NCBI RefSeq assembly: GCF_016583905.1
Contig: NZ_NRRY01000002.1
Span: 1 to 64,000, forward strand
Source of the DNA: Lamprobacter modestohalophilus
GTDB lineage: Bacteria; Pseudomonadota; Gammaproteobacteria; Chromatiales; Chromatiaceae
DNA length: 64,000 nucleotides
Direction: 5' to 3'
Part shown: positions 45,290 through 53,603 of the stretch, one piece after another
Position numbering within the stretch: position 1 is the first letter of the stretch
Layout of the letters: each line of letters starts with the position of its first letter
Made by a program: the position numbers and the translations under genes
Notes under the pieces: generated by a model
The model's database searches: none
What the model was told of the DNA's origin: nothing
What the model saw: the letters and a program-made list of their open reading frames with translations, nothing else

Positions 45290-45886
45290 TCAGCGGTCAG
45301 TGCGCTCGGCTAGGGCCACGGTGTAATGGGCACCCTGCTTGAGCTTGTCGTAGTTGCCGAAGACCTCTTGTAGATTGCGCTTGATGAACGCGCGCAAGCC
45401 GCTGATCGTAACCAGATAAAGCTGGCCGCCGGGGCGGAGACGGGCGTGGGCATCGTGCAGCAGGATCGAGAGCAGCTCCTTGCCGACCTTGGCGGGTATG
45501 TTGCTCGCGATGAGGTCGAAGCGGGCCTTAGGTGGTACCTGATCGAAACCGTTGCTCAGTAGGCTGCTGGCGTTCGCCAGATGGTTCAGCGTCGCGTTGC
45601 GCTGGGCATAGTCGACCGCGACGAAGTCCTTGTCGACCATCAGGGTCTGGCCTTGGGGTGTCAATGCCGCGAGGGTCAGCCCGATCGGACCATAGCCGCA
45701 GCCGAGATCGAGGCAGTCTGCAGTCGGCTCGACCTTTAGATGCTGCAGCAGCAGGCGGGTGCCCTCGTCGATCTCGCGCGGCGAGAACAGACCCCAGGTC
45801 GATTCGAACCTCAGCCGGTGTCCGCGCAGCTCGGCCTCGAACTGGATTGGGGTGCGGAGGGCTGCGAGTTGGTCAGGGGCAAGCAT
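45290..45886 (-). CDS. Class I SAM-dependent methyltransferase (RsmC/MTS-like)
   Basis: 198 residues. SAM site CLDLGCGYGPIGLTLAAL, acidic LMVDKDFVAVDYAQRNATLN, then FDLIASNIPAKVGKELLSIL, a variant of the NPP[FYW] catalytic loop (N-I-P-A), as in the small-domain methyltransferases related to RsmC/RlmG. Target is likely a nucleic acid or amine; not assignable. Begins FEAELRGHRLRFESTWGLFS, also typical of the group. Confidence 0.8.
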   Translation of the reverse strand: MLAPDQLAALRTPIQFEAELRGHRLRFESTWGLFSPREIDEGTRLLLQHLKVEPTADCLDLGCGYGPIGLTLAALTPQGQTLMVDKDFVAVDYAQRNATLNHLANASSLLSNGFDQVPPKARFDLIASNIPAKVGKELLSILLHDAHARLRPGGQLYLVTISGLRAFIKRNLQEVFGNYDKLKQGAHYTVALAERTDR

Positions 45887-45989
45887 CTGGCGGACGATCC
45901 AATCAGTGAAAAGCGCCTAGTCTACAGGGCTATGTCGCGTGGGCGTTGGTTAGACTAGGGGATTGGCTTGTTCAATTCGGAGGGGTTCG

Positions 45990-47543
45990 ATGTCCGATCT
46001 CGCTGGCCAGCTCGAGATCCGTCTTGACCAACGCAGTGGCGCTGTCGCGATCGGCTCGAGCCGCCCGGTCACTGCCGCGCGAGTCTTTGCAGGTAAGTCG
46101 CCCGCCGAGGTGGTGCGTCAGCTGCCTACGCTGTTTAGTCTTTGTGGCACCGCGCAGGCAGCGGCCTGTACAGCGGCCTGCGAGCAAGCACTTGGGCGGC
46201 AGCCGAGCGCCGCGGTCTTGGCTCGACGTCGGGCATTGGTGCAGGCTGAGACGATTAAAGAGCACCTGTGGCGGTTATTGCTGGACTGGCCAAAGATGCT
46301 TGAGTGTAAAGCTGAAGCAATGGGAAATATCAACGCCAACGCCAACGCCAACGCCAACGCCAACGGAAGCAGTAAAAGCAGAGGCAACGGCAAGGGCAAC
46401 GCCGGCGCTGGAGCCAACGCTCGAGCATCGACCTTGGCCTTGCCGACTGCGGCGTCTGCGATGCCGCGGGTCATGCAGGCCTTCATGGCGCTCCGTCAGG
46501 CCCAGCAGGCGGTAGGCGACCCATTTTCATTGGACGAGCAACAGGCTGAGCGGGGCGCTGCCGCCGAGATTGATTCCAGCAGGCTGCTGGACTTGGTTGC
46601 CGATCAGGCGCTAGAGGCGGCGCCTGCCGATTGGCTGCACGCGGTGGATCGTCTAGCCACCTTGCAACGCTGGTCGGAGCAGACCGGGACGCCGGCCGCT
46701 GGCCTGGTGCGTGCCTTAGTGGCACAGGGGCTGGCTGGCTGTGGTGCGAACTCAGTTCTAAGGCTGCCGGACTCGCCTTGGCAACAGCTCGCCTGGTCAC
46801 TGGCGAGTGTTGAGGCCGATGCCTTTATCGCCGCGCCACAGTGGCGGCAGGAATGCGCGGAGACTGGCCCCTTAGCGCGCGTTGCTGCGCAGCCGCTGAT
46901 TGCTGACCTGCTCGCGAGGCATGGCAACGGCTTGCTCACCCGGCTAGCAGCGCTTTTGGTCGATTTAGCGCAGAGCGCCTGCAGGCTGGAGGTGATGCTC
47001 AGCACGACGGTCGAAGGTGCCAGCAACACGGCTCGGTCATGGGTCGCAAACTCAGCAACCCTAGAGCCACAGGCCGAAGCTATTTCAAACGTCGATCCGG
47101 AAAACTCGCGGTTGCAAGACCTTGGTCGAACGGCAATGTCGGCAAGCTTTACCGCTTCCGGTGAGCCTAAATCAGTGCTAGCAAACAAGGTGATGGCGGG
47201 CGATACCGGAATCGATGTTGGCGCGGATGTCGGTATGAACGATGGCACTAGTCCAGACCGAGACCCCAGACTCGGCATCGGCACTGGCACTGGCACTGGC
47301 GTTGGCTCCGCCGAAGCCGCCCGTGGCTTGCTCGTGCACCGGGTCACCATGATCAATGGACGCGTGGAGCAATATCAGATTCTGGCGCCGACAGAGTGGA
47401 ATTTTCACCCGCAGGGCGTCGTCGCCCAGGGGCTCACTGCGATCGCGCGCAGCGGTGCCGAGGGGGCGGAGCTGGAGCGGCTGGCGCGACTCTATATCAC
47501 CGCGGTCGATCCCTGTGTCGACTACAAACTTTATGTATCCTGA
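45990..47543 (+). CDS. hupK: [NiFe]-hydrogenase assembly protein HupK-like
   Basis: 517 residues from the ATG at 45990 after CGGAGG. HupK is related to the hydrogenase large subunit. Here LFSLCGTAQAAACTAACEQA replaces the N-terminal nickel motif and VDPCVDYKLY replaces the C-terminal DPCxxCxxH, each keeping only one ligand cysteine. EWNFHPQGVVAQGLTAI also follows the large subunit. It probably holds or passes on the metal cofactor during maturation. Two low-complexity inserts, an Asn-Ala run from (AACGCC)n near 46330-46361 and a GTGTGTG run from (GGCACT)n near 47276-47305, enlarge it beyond usual HupK length. Confidence 0.75.
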   Translation: MSDLAGQLEIRLDQRSGAVAIGSSRPVTAARVFAGKSPAEVVRQLPTLFSLCGTAQAAACTAACEQALGRQPSAAVLARRRALVQAETIKEHLWRLLLDWPKMLECKAEAMGNINANANANANANGSSKSRGNGKGNAGAGANARASTLALPTAASAMPRVMQAFMALRQAQQAVGDPFSLDEQQAERGAAAEIDSSRLLDLVADQALEAAPADWLHAVDRLATLQRWSEQTGTPAAGLVRALVAQGLAGCGANSVLRLPDSPWQQLAWSLASVEADAFIAAPQWRQECAETGPLARVAAQPLIADLLARHGNGLLTRLAALLVDLAQSACRLEVMLSTTVEGASNTARSWVANSATLEPQAEAISNVDPENSRLQDLGRTAMSASFTASGEPKSVLANKVMAGDTGIDVGADVGMNDGTSPDRDPRLGIGTGTGTGVGSAEAARGLLVHRVTMINGRVEQYQILAPTEWNFHPQGVVAQGLTAIARSGAEGAELERLARLYITAVDPCVDYKLYVS

Positions 47544-47544
47544 T

Positions 47545-47586
47545 CACCACTCACCACTCACCACTCACCACTCACCACTCACCACT
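47545..47586 (+). repeat. CACCACT heptamer repeat, six copies
   Basis: Six exact copies of CACCACT start right after the hupK stop codon, followed by one variant copy (CGTCACT). They occupy most of the 73-base gap before hypC. Confidence 0.92.
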
Positions 47587-47616
47587 CGTCACTCAGCCCG
47601 CATCGGAGCACCGCTT

Positions 47617-47886
47617 ATGTGTCTTGCCATACCCGCCCAGATCCTCGAGATCGATCAGGCTGCCGATACCGGCATCGTGTCGCTCGGTGGCGTCCGTCGG
47701 CCGGTCTCTCTAGCGCTGATCGACGATGCCGATATCGGTGACTTCGTGCTTGTTCACGTTGGCTATGCCTTGAATAAGATCAGTGCCGAGGAGGCCGAGC
47801 GCACCCTGGCCATGATGCGCGAGATTGGCGAGCTCGCGGAACAGGCGGAAGAGCTCTCCGCGGCTCAATCGGAGATCAACCGATGA
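47617..47886 (+). CDS. hypC: Hydrogenase maturation chaperone HypC
   Basis: 89 residues: the essential MCLAIPAQILEID start, VSLGGVRRPVSLALI, and VGDFVLVHVGYALNKIS-like IGDFVLVHVGYALNKIS. HypC shuttles the Fe(CN)2CO unit from HypD to the hydrogenase large subunit; Cys2 is the key residue. The stop overlaps hypD by four bases. Confidence 0.95.
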   Translation: MCLAIPAQILEIDQAADTGIVSLGGVRRPVSLALIDDADIGDFVLVHVGYALNKISAEEAERTLAMMREIGELAEQAEELSAAQSEINR

Positions 47887-49115
47887 AATATATTGACGAG
47901 TTCCGCGATGGCGCACTCGCCAAGGGGCTTGCAAGGAGCATCGCCGCCGCAGCCGATACTGGTCGCACCTATCGCCTGATGGAATTCTGTGGTGGGCACA
48001 CCCATGCCATCTATCGCTATGGGGTGCAGGATCTGATGCCAGCGAATGTGCGCTTTGTGCACGGCCCCGGCTGTCCGGTCTGCGTGCTGCCGATGGCGCG
48101 CATCGATCAGGCGATTGCGATGGCCGTCGAACATGGCGTCACGCTCTGCACCTATGGCGATCTGATGCGCGTGCCAGCCAGCGAGCGCAACAGTCTGCTC
48201 AAGGCCAAGGCGGGCGGGGCCGACATTCGGATGATCTATTCGACGCAGGATGCGCTGGCGATTGCGCGCAAGGCGCCGGAGCGTCAAGTCGTGCTGTTCG
48301 CGATCGGCTTCGAGACGACGACGCCGCCGACCGCTGTCGCGATCAAGAGCGCGCGCGCTGAAAGGCTCGAGAACTTCTCGGTGTTCTGCAACCACGTGCT
48401 GACGCCGCCGGCGCTGGCGACGATTCTGACTGCGGCGGGTGAGGGGGTGGTGCAGCTCGACGGTATCCTCGGTCCTTCACACGTCAGCACCGTCATCGGC
48501 AGCCGGCCGTATGAGTTCGTGCCGGCGGCGTTCGGCAAGCCGGTGGTGATCGCCGGCTTCGAGCCCCTGGATGTGATGCAGAGCGCACTGATGCTGATCC
48601 GCCAGATCAACGCTGGCCAGGCGTCGGTCGAGAACCAATACACTCGCGCCGTGACCCGCGACGGCAACCCGAAGGCCCAGGCCCTGATGGCCGAGGTCTT
48701 CAGCCCACGCGAGACCTTCGAATGGCGCGGGTTGGGTTTCTTGCCGGCGAGTGCGCTACGGATTGCCGGTGCCTATGCTGAACTCGATGCCGAGCAGCGC
48801 TTTCCGGTCGCGCCCAGCACTGGCCGCGAGATCAAGGGCTGCGAATGCCCGAGCGTGTTGCGCGGCGTGATGGAGCCGACCGATTGCAAGCTCTTTGGCA
48901 GCGTTTGTACACCGGAGAATCCAATGGGGGCCTGTATGGTGTCGTCAGAAGGGGCCTGTGCGGCCTATTGGAGCTACGGACGCTTCAGGGCGCCAGCCAG
49001 TCAGTCTGCCGTCGGGACTGGCGCCGGATCGAGCGTGGCTGCAACGATGGCGGCGCCGGCGAACCTGCCTACCGCGAGTGCTCCAACCCGACGTGATTCG
49101 GCGGTGAGCGCCTAA
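47883..49115 (+). CDS. hypD: Hydrogenase maturation factor HypD
   Basis: 410 residues. Scaffold where Fe(CN)2CO is built. Conserved motifs: LMEFCGGHTHAIYRYG, VHGPGCPVCVLPMARID, FAIGFETTTPPTA, FCNHVLTPPAL, and [4Fe-4S] cysteines in KGCECPSVLRGVMEPTDC and VCTPENPMGACMVSSEGAC. About 45 Ala/Ser-rich residues after SYGRFR are an extension not seen in usual HypD. Confidence 0.95.
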   Translation: MKYIDEFRDGALAKGLARSIAAAADTGRTYRLMEFCGGHTHAIYRYGVQDLMPANVRFVHGPGCPVCVLPMARIDQAIAMAVEHGVTLCTYGDLMRVPASERNSLLKAKAGGADIRMIYSTQDALAIARKAPERQVVLFAIGFETTTPPTAVAIKSARAERLENFSVFCNHVLTPPALATILTAAGEGVVQLDGILGPSHVSTVIGSRPYEFVPAAFGKPVVIAGFEPLDVMQSALMLIRQINAGQASVENQYTRAVTRDGNPKAQALMAEVFSPRETFEWRGLGFLPASALRIAGAYAELDAEQRFPVAPSTGREIKGCECPSVLRGVMEPTDCKLFGSVCTPENPMGACMVSSEGACAAYWSYGRFRAPASQSAVGTGAGSSVAATMAAPANLPTASAPTRRDSAVSA

Positions 49116-50269
49116 TGACTGCTCCGCTCAATCCATCCTCGGCTCAGGGCCAATCGGTTCAGGACCCATCTGCTGAGCAGTCCAGCACCTCCGTCTCGGC
49201 CTTGACGCCAGCACAGGCATCAGCGCCAGCAGCGCGCCGTTTCGCCGGCCGGCTCGACATCAAGCACGGCACCATCGACATGAGCCACGGCAGTGGTGGC
49301 CGCGCCATGGCGCAGCTGATTGACGAGCTGTTTCGTGTGCATCTGGATAACCCGCTGCTCGCGCAAGGCAACGATCAAGCGCTGTTCACCCCGCCGCCCG
49401 GGCGCTTGGTCGCCAGCACCGACGGCCATGTCATCTCGCCGCTGTTCTTCCCCGGCGGAGATATCGGCGCGCTGGCGGTGCATGGCACCGTCAACGATGT
49501 TGCCATGGCCGGCGCCCGCCCGCTCTATCTGACCGCGAGCTTCATCCTCGAGGAAGGGCTACCGCTGGCGGATCTCGAACGCATCGTCGCCAGCATGGGT
49601 GCGGCGGCGCGCGCGGCCGGTGTGCAGGTCGTCGCCGGTGATACCAAGGTGGTTGAGCGCGGCAAGGGCGACGGCTGCTTCATCTCCACCACCGGTATCG
49701 GCGTCGTGCCGGACGGCATCCAGATCTCCGGTGATCTGGCGCGACCTGGCGATGCCATCCTGGTCAGCGGCAGCATCGGCGATCATGGCGTGGCCATCCT
49801 ATCGAAACGCGAGAACCTCGGCTTCGAGACCGAGATCGTCTCCGACTGTCAGGCCTTGAACGATCTGGTCGCGGTGATGATCGAGGCGGTGCCGAGCATC
49901 CACTGCCTGCGCGATCCGACCCGCGGCGGGCTGGCGACGACGCTGAATGAGCTGGCGTTGCAGTCGCGGGTTGGTATGCAGATCCGCGAGCCGCTGATCC
50001 CGGTCCGGCCTGAGGTCAGTGCTGCCTGCGAGCTGCTTGGGCTCGATCCGCTCTATGTGGCCAATGAGGGCAAGCTGATTGCGATCTGCCCTGGGGATCA
50101 GGCCGAAACGCTACTCGCCGCGATGCGCGCCCATCCGAAGGGGCGCGACGCGGCGATCATCGGGCAGGTGGTCGAGGACGCGCATCATTTCGTGCAGATG
50201 GAGACGGCCTTTGGTGGCAGTCGCATCGTCGACTGGCTAGCGGGCGAGCAGTTGCCGAGAATCTGCTGA
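49115..50269 (+). CDS. hypE: Hydrogenase maturation factor HypE
   Basis: 384 residues. Dehydrates the HypE thiocarboxamide to thiocyanate to supply cyanide ligands. The AIR-synthase fold shows MSHGSGGRAMAQLIDELF, GDIGALAVHGTVNDVAMAGA, GDTKVVERGKGDGCFI, GDAILVSGSIGDHGVAI, and the required C-terminal PRIC whose cysteine carries carbamoyl. About 45 Ser/Ala/Gln-rich residues precede the conserved start. Shares one base with the hypD stop. Confidence 0.95.
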   Translation: MTAPLNPSSAQGQSVQDPSAEQSSTSVSALTPAQASAPAARRFAGRLDIKHGTIDMSHGSGGRAMAQLIDELFRVHLDNPLLAQGNDQALFTPPPGRLVASTDGHVISPLFFPGGDIGALAVHGTVNDVAMAGARPLYLTASFILEEGLPLADLERIVASMGAAARAAGVQVVAGDTKVVERGKGDGCFISTTGIGVVPDGIQISGDLARPGDAILVSGSIGDHGVAILSKRENLGFETEIVSDCQALNDLVAVMIEAVPSIHCLRDPTRGGLATTLNELALQSRVGMQIREPLIPVRPEVSAACELLGLDPLYVANEGKLIAICPGDQAETLLAAMRAHPKGRDAAIIGQVVEDAHHFVQMETAFGGSRIVDWLAGEQLPRIC

Positions 50270-50345
50270 GCCAAAGCTGCTAGACGCCACGTCGTGGCGC
50301 AAAACCTCCGCGAACCTCCGCTCGCCTTGTCGGGCCTTAGAAACT

Positions 50346-50410
50346 GTCCATCAACTTCTTCCCGATTTGAGGATCAGTGTTGGGCGATCATCGGGAAGTA
50401 GAAAATGGAC
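50346..50410. repeat. Dispersed hairpin repeat, copy 2
   Basis: GTCCATCAACTTCTTCCCGAT at the left and the reverse complement of GTCCATTTTCTACTTCCCGAT at the right pair over most of 21 bases, with about 23 bases between. A similar sequence lies at 25305-25375. It sits between the convergent hypE and HDOD genes. Confidence 0.65.
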
Positions 50411-50416
50411 GGCCAC

Positions 50417-51649
50417 TTAGTCATTCTTGAGTCCAAACACCCGGCGAAGCTCTTTTAGGGCGTTGGTGTTGTTCTCAATCTCGATGATCCCCTGGCCTTC
50501 CTCCGGAATCGAGAGCTTCAACACCTCGAATGCGGGTACCTCGCTGGCCGGCGGATGCGCAAGGCCTTCCTCGCGGGCGGTGGCCCAGCGCGCAACCAGC
50601 GCGATGCTGGCATAGTCGGGCTCTGCGGCGCGATAAGACCAGTTGTTGCTGTTTTCGGCCACCTTGATCATGTCCGCGCCCAAGCCCCAATAGCTGATGA
50701 CGAGCACGCCAATAATGCCGCGCAGCTTTGCCACCATTTCATTCAGCTGCACCGTACCGGCGTATTCTGGTCGCTTGTCGATAAAGCGAATGATCGGCAC
50801 TGCGCCGATGTTGGAGATCAGGCCGGCGAGCAGCGCCCGTTCCGGATTCAACAGTTTGAGCTCACTGGAGATGAGCTGACTGAACACCGCGCAATGAACG
50901 CTCTCAGACCAAACCGCGAGCATGGCGTCACGGCTCTGCTTGCGTCGTGCGGTGAAGGCTTGACGAAGGGCGAGGTTCGTCGTCAGCTTGCGTGTATTGT
51001 CGAAGCCAATGCGGATAACCGCATCGCGCACCGAGGAGATCTCCTTTGTGGCGCGAAAAATCGGGCTATTGGTGGTATGCAGGAGTGCGCCGGCGACGGT
51101 GCCATCGCTTTGAATGAGCTTGGTCAGCTCCTCAATGCCGACGTCAGGGTCTCGGGTCAGCTGCTGGATCTGCAAGGCGACTTCCGGGCGCGCCGGCAGC
51201 TCGAGGCAATTGGCGTCGATCAGCTCATAGAGCTCGCCGAGAAAATCGCTCTCGACATCGTCGAGCTCGATGTCGCTGACCTCGAGTGCGGTATCCACCT
51301 CGAGTGCCTCAAGTGCCTCGAGTGCATAGACCGGCAAACGCAGTAATAAACAGGTGGTATCTGCTAGCACCAAATCGTCGTCGCTGCCCGCGTGCTCGAA
51401 CAGCTCGACGGGTGCACTCAGGCCGAGGCAGCTATCGATCTGACGCTCAACGCCATCGTAGCGGCAAAGCGCATGGCCATCGGCCAGGAAGAGCCTGAGC
51501 GCATGCAGATCGCGCCGATAGATCCGCCAGTTCGGCTCGACCGGAATCAGCTGGCATTGATCGGCGAGCTGCTGCAGCTGTATCTCCGACAGCTCGCTTG
51601 GCAGGCTGAGCTGAGCCAGCAGCTCAACAATGTCCGGATGTTTCGGCAT
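50417..51649 (-). CDS. HDOD-domain signalling protein with N-terminal sensor-like domain
   Basis: 410 residues. Residues 1-125 resemble a degenerate cyclic-nucleotide-binding barrel (LRLFLADGHALCRYDGVERQ). The HDOD domain starts near 150: NCLELPARPEVALQIQQLTR, PDVGIEELTKLIQSDGTVAG, VRDAVIRIGFDNTRKLTTNL, and LNPERALLAGLISNIGAVPI. HDOD proteins are non-enzymatic relatives of HD phosphodiesterases that take part in signalling and motility control. Partner unknown. The ALEALEALEVDTALEVSDIE tract is repetitive. Confidence 0.85.
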   Translation of the reverse strand: MPKHPDIVELLAQLSLPSELSEIQLQQLADQCQLIPVEPNWRIYRRDLHALRLFLADGHALCRYDGVERQIDSCLGLSAPVELFEHAGSDDDLVLADTTCLLLRLPVYALEALEALEVDTALEVSDIELDDVESDFLGELYELIDANCLELPARPEVALQIQQLTRDPDVGIEELTKLIQSDGTVAGALLHTTNSPIFRATKEISSVRDAVIRIGFDNTRKLTTNLALRQAFTARRKQSRDAMLAVWSESVHCAVFSQLISSELKLLNPERALLAGLISNIGAVPIIRFIDKRPEYAGTVQLNEMVAKLRGIIGVLVISYWGLGADMIKVAENSNNWSYRAAEPDYASIALVARWATAREEGLAHPPASEVPAFEVLKLSIPEEGQGIIEIENNTNALKELRRVFGLKND

Positions 51650-51828
51650 AGAGGTCTCCTAAGCAACGGTGCAAAAACAACCTGAGCAGTGGGTTGGCCC
51701 CCGGCGACTGGCCCAGCCACCATTGTTCAGTCCGACCTGTGTAGCCGACCTGTGTCGGTCGTTTTTGCAGCGTTACGAACGATCATGGCGCGACGCCACA
51801 GCGGAAGATGACGTGCGTGAGATTCAGG

Positions 51829-52197
51829 TCAACGCAGTGAGCTCAGCACGCGCACCAAATTCATGCTGGCCGTAAAGAAGTCGTCGCTGGGATGGGCTTT
51901 GCAATGGTTTAGGGTGCGCCGCATCAGGGTTTCGATGCCGGAGCCGCTGAGCACATCTTCATCGAGTGCGAGGCTCAGCCCGGAGACGAAGCCTGCTGCC
52001 CAATCTTGGTAGCGCTGGTACTCGGCTGGGTTGCCAGCATCGGCTGCAGCACTGGCTTGCTCATACTCGGTGCAGCTGCGGACGCCGTAACCCCAGAGCG
52101 CAGGATTCAGGGCGAACGCGTTCGGGCTGATGCAGGCAACCAGCAGAGCCAGCGCGATGGCACGTGCATGTTTATTTCTAGGGCGGCTTGAATCATG
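51829..52197 (-). CDS. Small secreted protein (Rap1a-like) without an evident start codon
   Basis: The frame reads HARAIALALLVACISPNAFA (signal peptide) then LNPALWGYGVRSCTEYEQAS, YQRYQDWAAGFVSGLSLALD and a C-terminal HCKAHPSDDFFTASMNLVRV, a layout resembling Rap1a/Tai-like small periplasmic proteins. No in-frame ATG, GTG or TTG precedes the signal peptide; an ATG at 52169 is out of frame. The region upstream is the start of the duplicated glycosyltransferase unit, so the 5' end may have been lost. Confidence 0.5.
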   Translation of the reverse strand, partial: HDSSRPRNKHARAIALALLVACISPNAFALNPALWGYGVRSCTEYEQASAAADAGNPAEYQRYQDWAAGFVSGLSLALDEDVLSGSGIETLMRRTLNHCKAHPSDDFFTASMNLVRVLSSLR

Positions 52198-52263
52198 CCG
52201 AGCTGCTAATATTTGGCCCTTTGCGCCTGCATCCTGCGGGCCCCGCAGAGGTCGGCACCCTCG

Positions 52264-53487
52264 ATGCGCCTGTTGATGATCTCGGATGTCTACTTTCCTC
52301 GCGTCAACGGAGTCTCGACGTCGATCCAGACGGTTGGGCGCGAGCTCGTCCAAAAGGGGCATCAGGTCACGCTGATCACGCCCAGCTATGGCGCTGAGCG
52401 CGACGTTGTTTCGGACCCGTTTGAGGTCATCCGCATCCCCTCGCGCTACCTGCCGTTCGACCCCGAAGATCGCATCATGCGTTGGGGGCGGCTGCCGCAG
52501 CATCGAGCGGGATTGCGCGCGCAGCGCTTCGACTTGGTTCACATCCACACCCCTTTCATTGCCCACTACGCAGGTCTTGCATTAGCCCGTTGGCTCAAGC
52601 TTCCAGTGGTGGAAAGCTACCATACCTTCTTCGAGCAATACCTGGATAAGTACATCCCGCTGGTGCCCGGGGCCTGGCTGGGCTACATCGCGCGGCGCTT
52701 CTCCGCTGCTCAATGCAACGACGTCGATGCGCTGGCGGTGCCCTCCCAGGTCATGCTCGAGGTACTCAAGCGCTACGGCATCCAGGCCCCTGCCGAGGTG
52801 GTGCCGACCGGGATCGATCTCGAGCAATTCGGACAGGGCGATGGCGCGCGCTTTCGCCAGCGCTGGGGCATCGCCCCCGACCGGCCGCTGCTGGTGCATG
52901 TCGGGCGCCTCGCGTTCGAGAAGAACTGCGACTTTTTGCTGCGCATGCTGGTCCAGGTCAAGGCCGAGATTCCCGACATCCTCTTGGTCATCGCTGGCGA
53001 CGGCCCCGCGCTCAAGCGCCTGCAGCGCCTGCGCGACCAGCTCGGGCTGCAGCAGCAAGTCCTATTCACCGGCTACCTCGCCCGCGATGGCTCGCTCGAA
53101 GACTGCTATCGTGCCGGAGACGCCTTTGTCTTCTCTTCGTGCACCGAGACCCAAGGCCTGGTGCTACTGGAATCCATGGCCCTGGGTACGCCCGTGGTCG
53201 CGCTCGCCGAGATGGGCGCAGGCGAGGTGCTGTGCGACGGTGAAGGCTGCCTGATTGCCAAGCATGACGAGCGCCATTTTGCCCAGCAGTGCTTGCGCCT
53301 GCTGCGCGAGCCGACGCTACGCGCGCAGCTCTCAACGCGGGCCCACACCTATGCCCGCAGCTGGTCGGCGCCGGTGCTCACCGAGCGCCTGATCGCGTTT
53401 TATGCGCGTACCTTGCATCGGGCTGAGGTCGCAAATCAGCCAGTGAACTGTGACGAAGAACCTGTTGTCGATCTCGGGGACGGTTGA
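52264..53487 (+). CDS. GT4-family glycosyltransferase, copy 1
   Basis: 407 residues from the ATG at 52264. GT-B fold with LLMISDVYFPRVNGVSTSIQ, FDLVHIHTPFIAHYAGLALA, VVESYHTFFEQYLDKYIPLV, LLVHVGRLAFEKNCDFLLRM, LLVIAGDGPALKRLQ and the E-x7-E motif CTETQGLVLLESMALGTPVV. The acceptor region (YHTFFEQYL) resembles alpha-monoglucosyl-diacylglycerol synthases, but this is only a hint. A close paralogue follows at an offset of 1,340 bases. Confidence 0.85.
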   Translation: MRLLMISDVYFPRVNGVSTSIQTVGRELVQKGHQVTLITPSYGAERDVVSDPFEVIRIPSRYLPFDPEDRIMRWGRLPQHRAGLRAQRFDLVHIHTPFIAHYAGLALARWLKLPVVESYHTFFEQYLDKYIPLVPGAWLGYIARRFSAAQCNDVDALAVPSQVMLEVLKRYGIQAPAEVVPTGIDLEQFGQGDGARFRQRWGIAPDRPLLVHVGRLAFEKNCDFLLRMLVQVKAEIPDILLVIAGDGPALKRLQRLRDQLGLQQQVLFTGYLARDGSLEDCYRAGDAFVFSSCTETQGLVLLESMALGTPVVALAEMGAGEVLCDGEGCLIAKHDERHFAQQCLRLLREPTLRAQLSTRAHTYARSWSAPVLTERLIAFYARTLHRAEVANQPVNCDEEPVVDLGDG

Positions 53488-53603
53488 AGGGTAGACGCCG
53501 CCGGCATGTAGGCTTACGTAGAAGCGCCGGAACGGCGATGAGCTGCTAATATTTAACGTTTTGCGCCTGCGATCTGCGGGCCCCGTAGAGGTCGAAACCC
53601 TCG

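Noticed and set aside
47545-47593. CRISPR-like repeat array
   Set aside because: The unit is only 7 bases, copies are contiguous and there are no spacers or cas genes.
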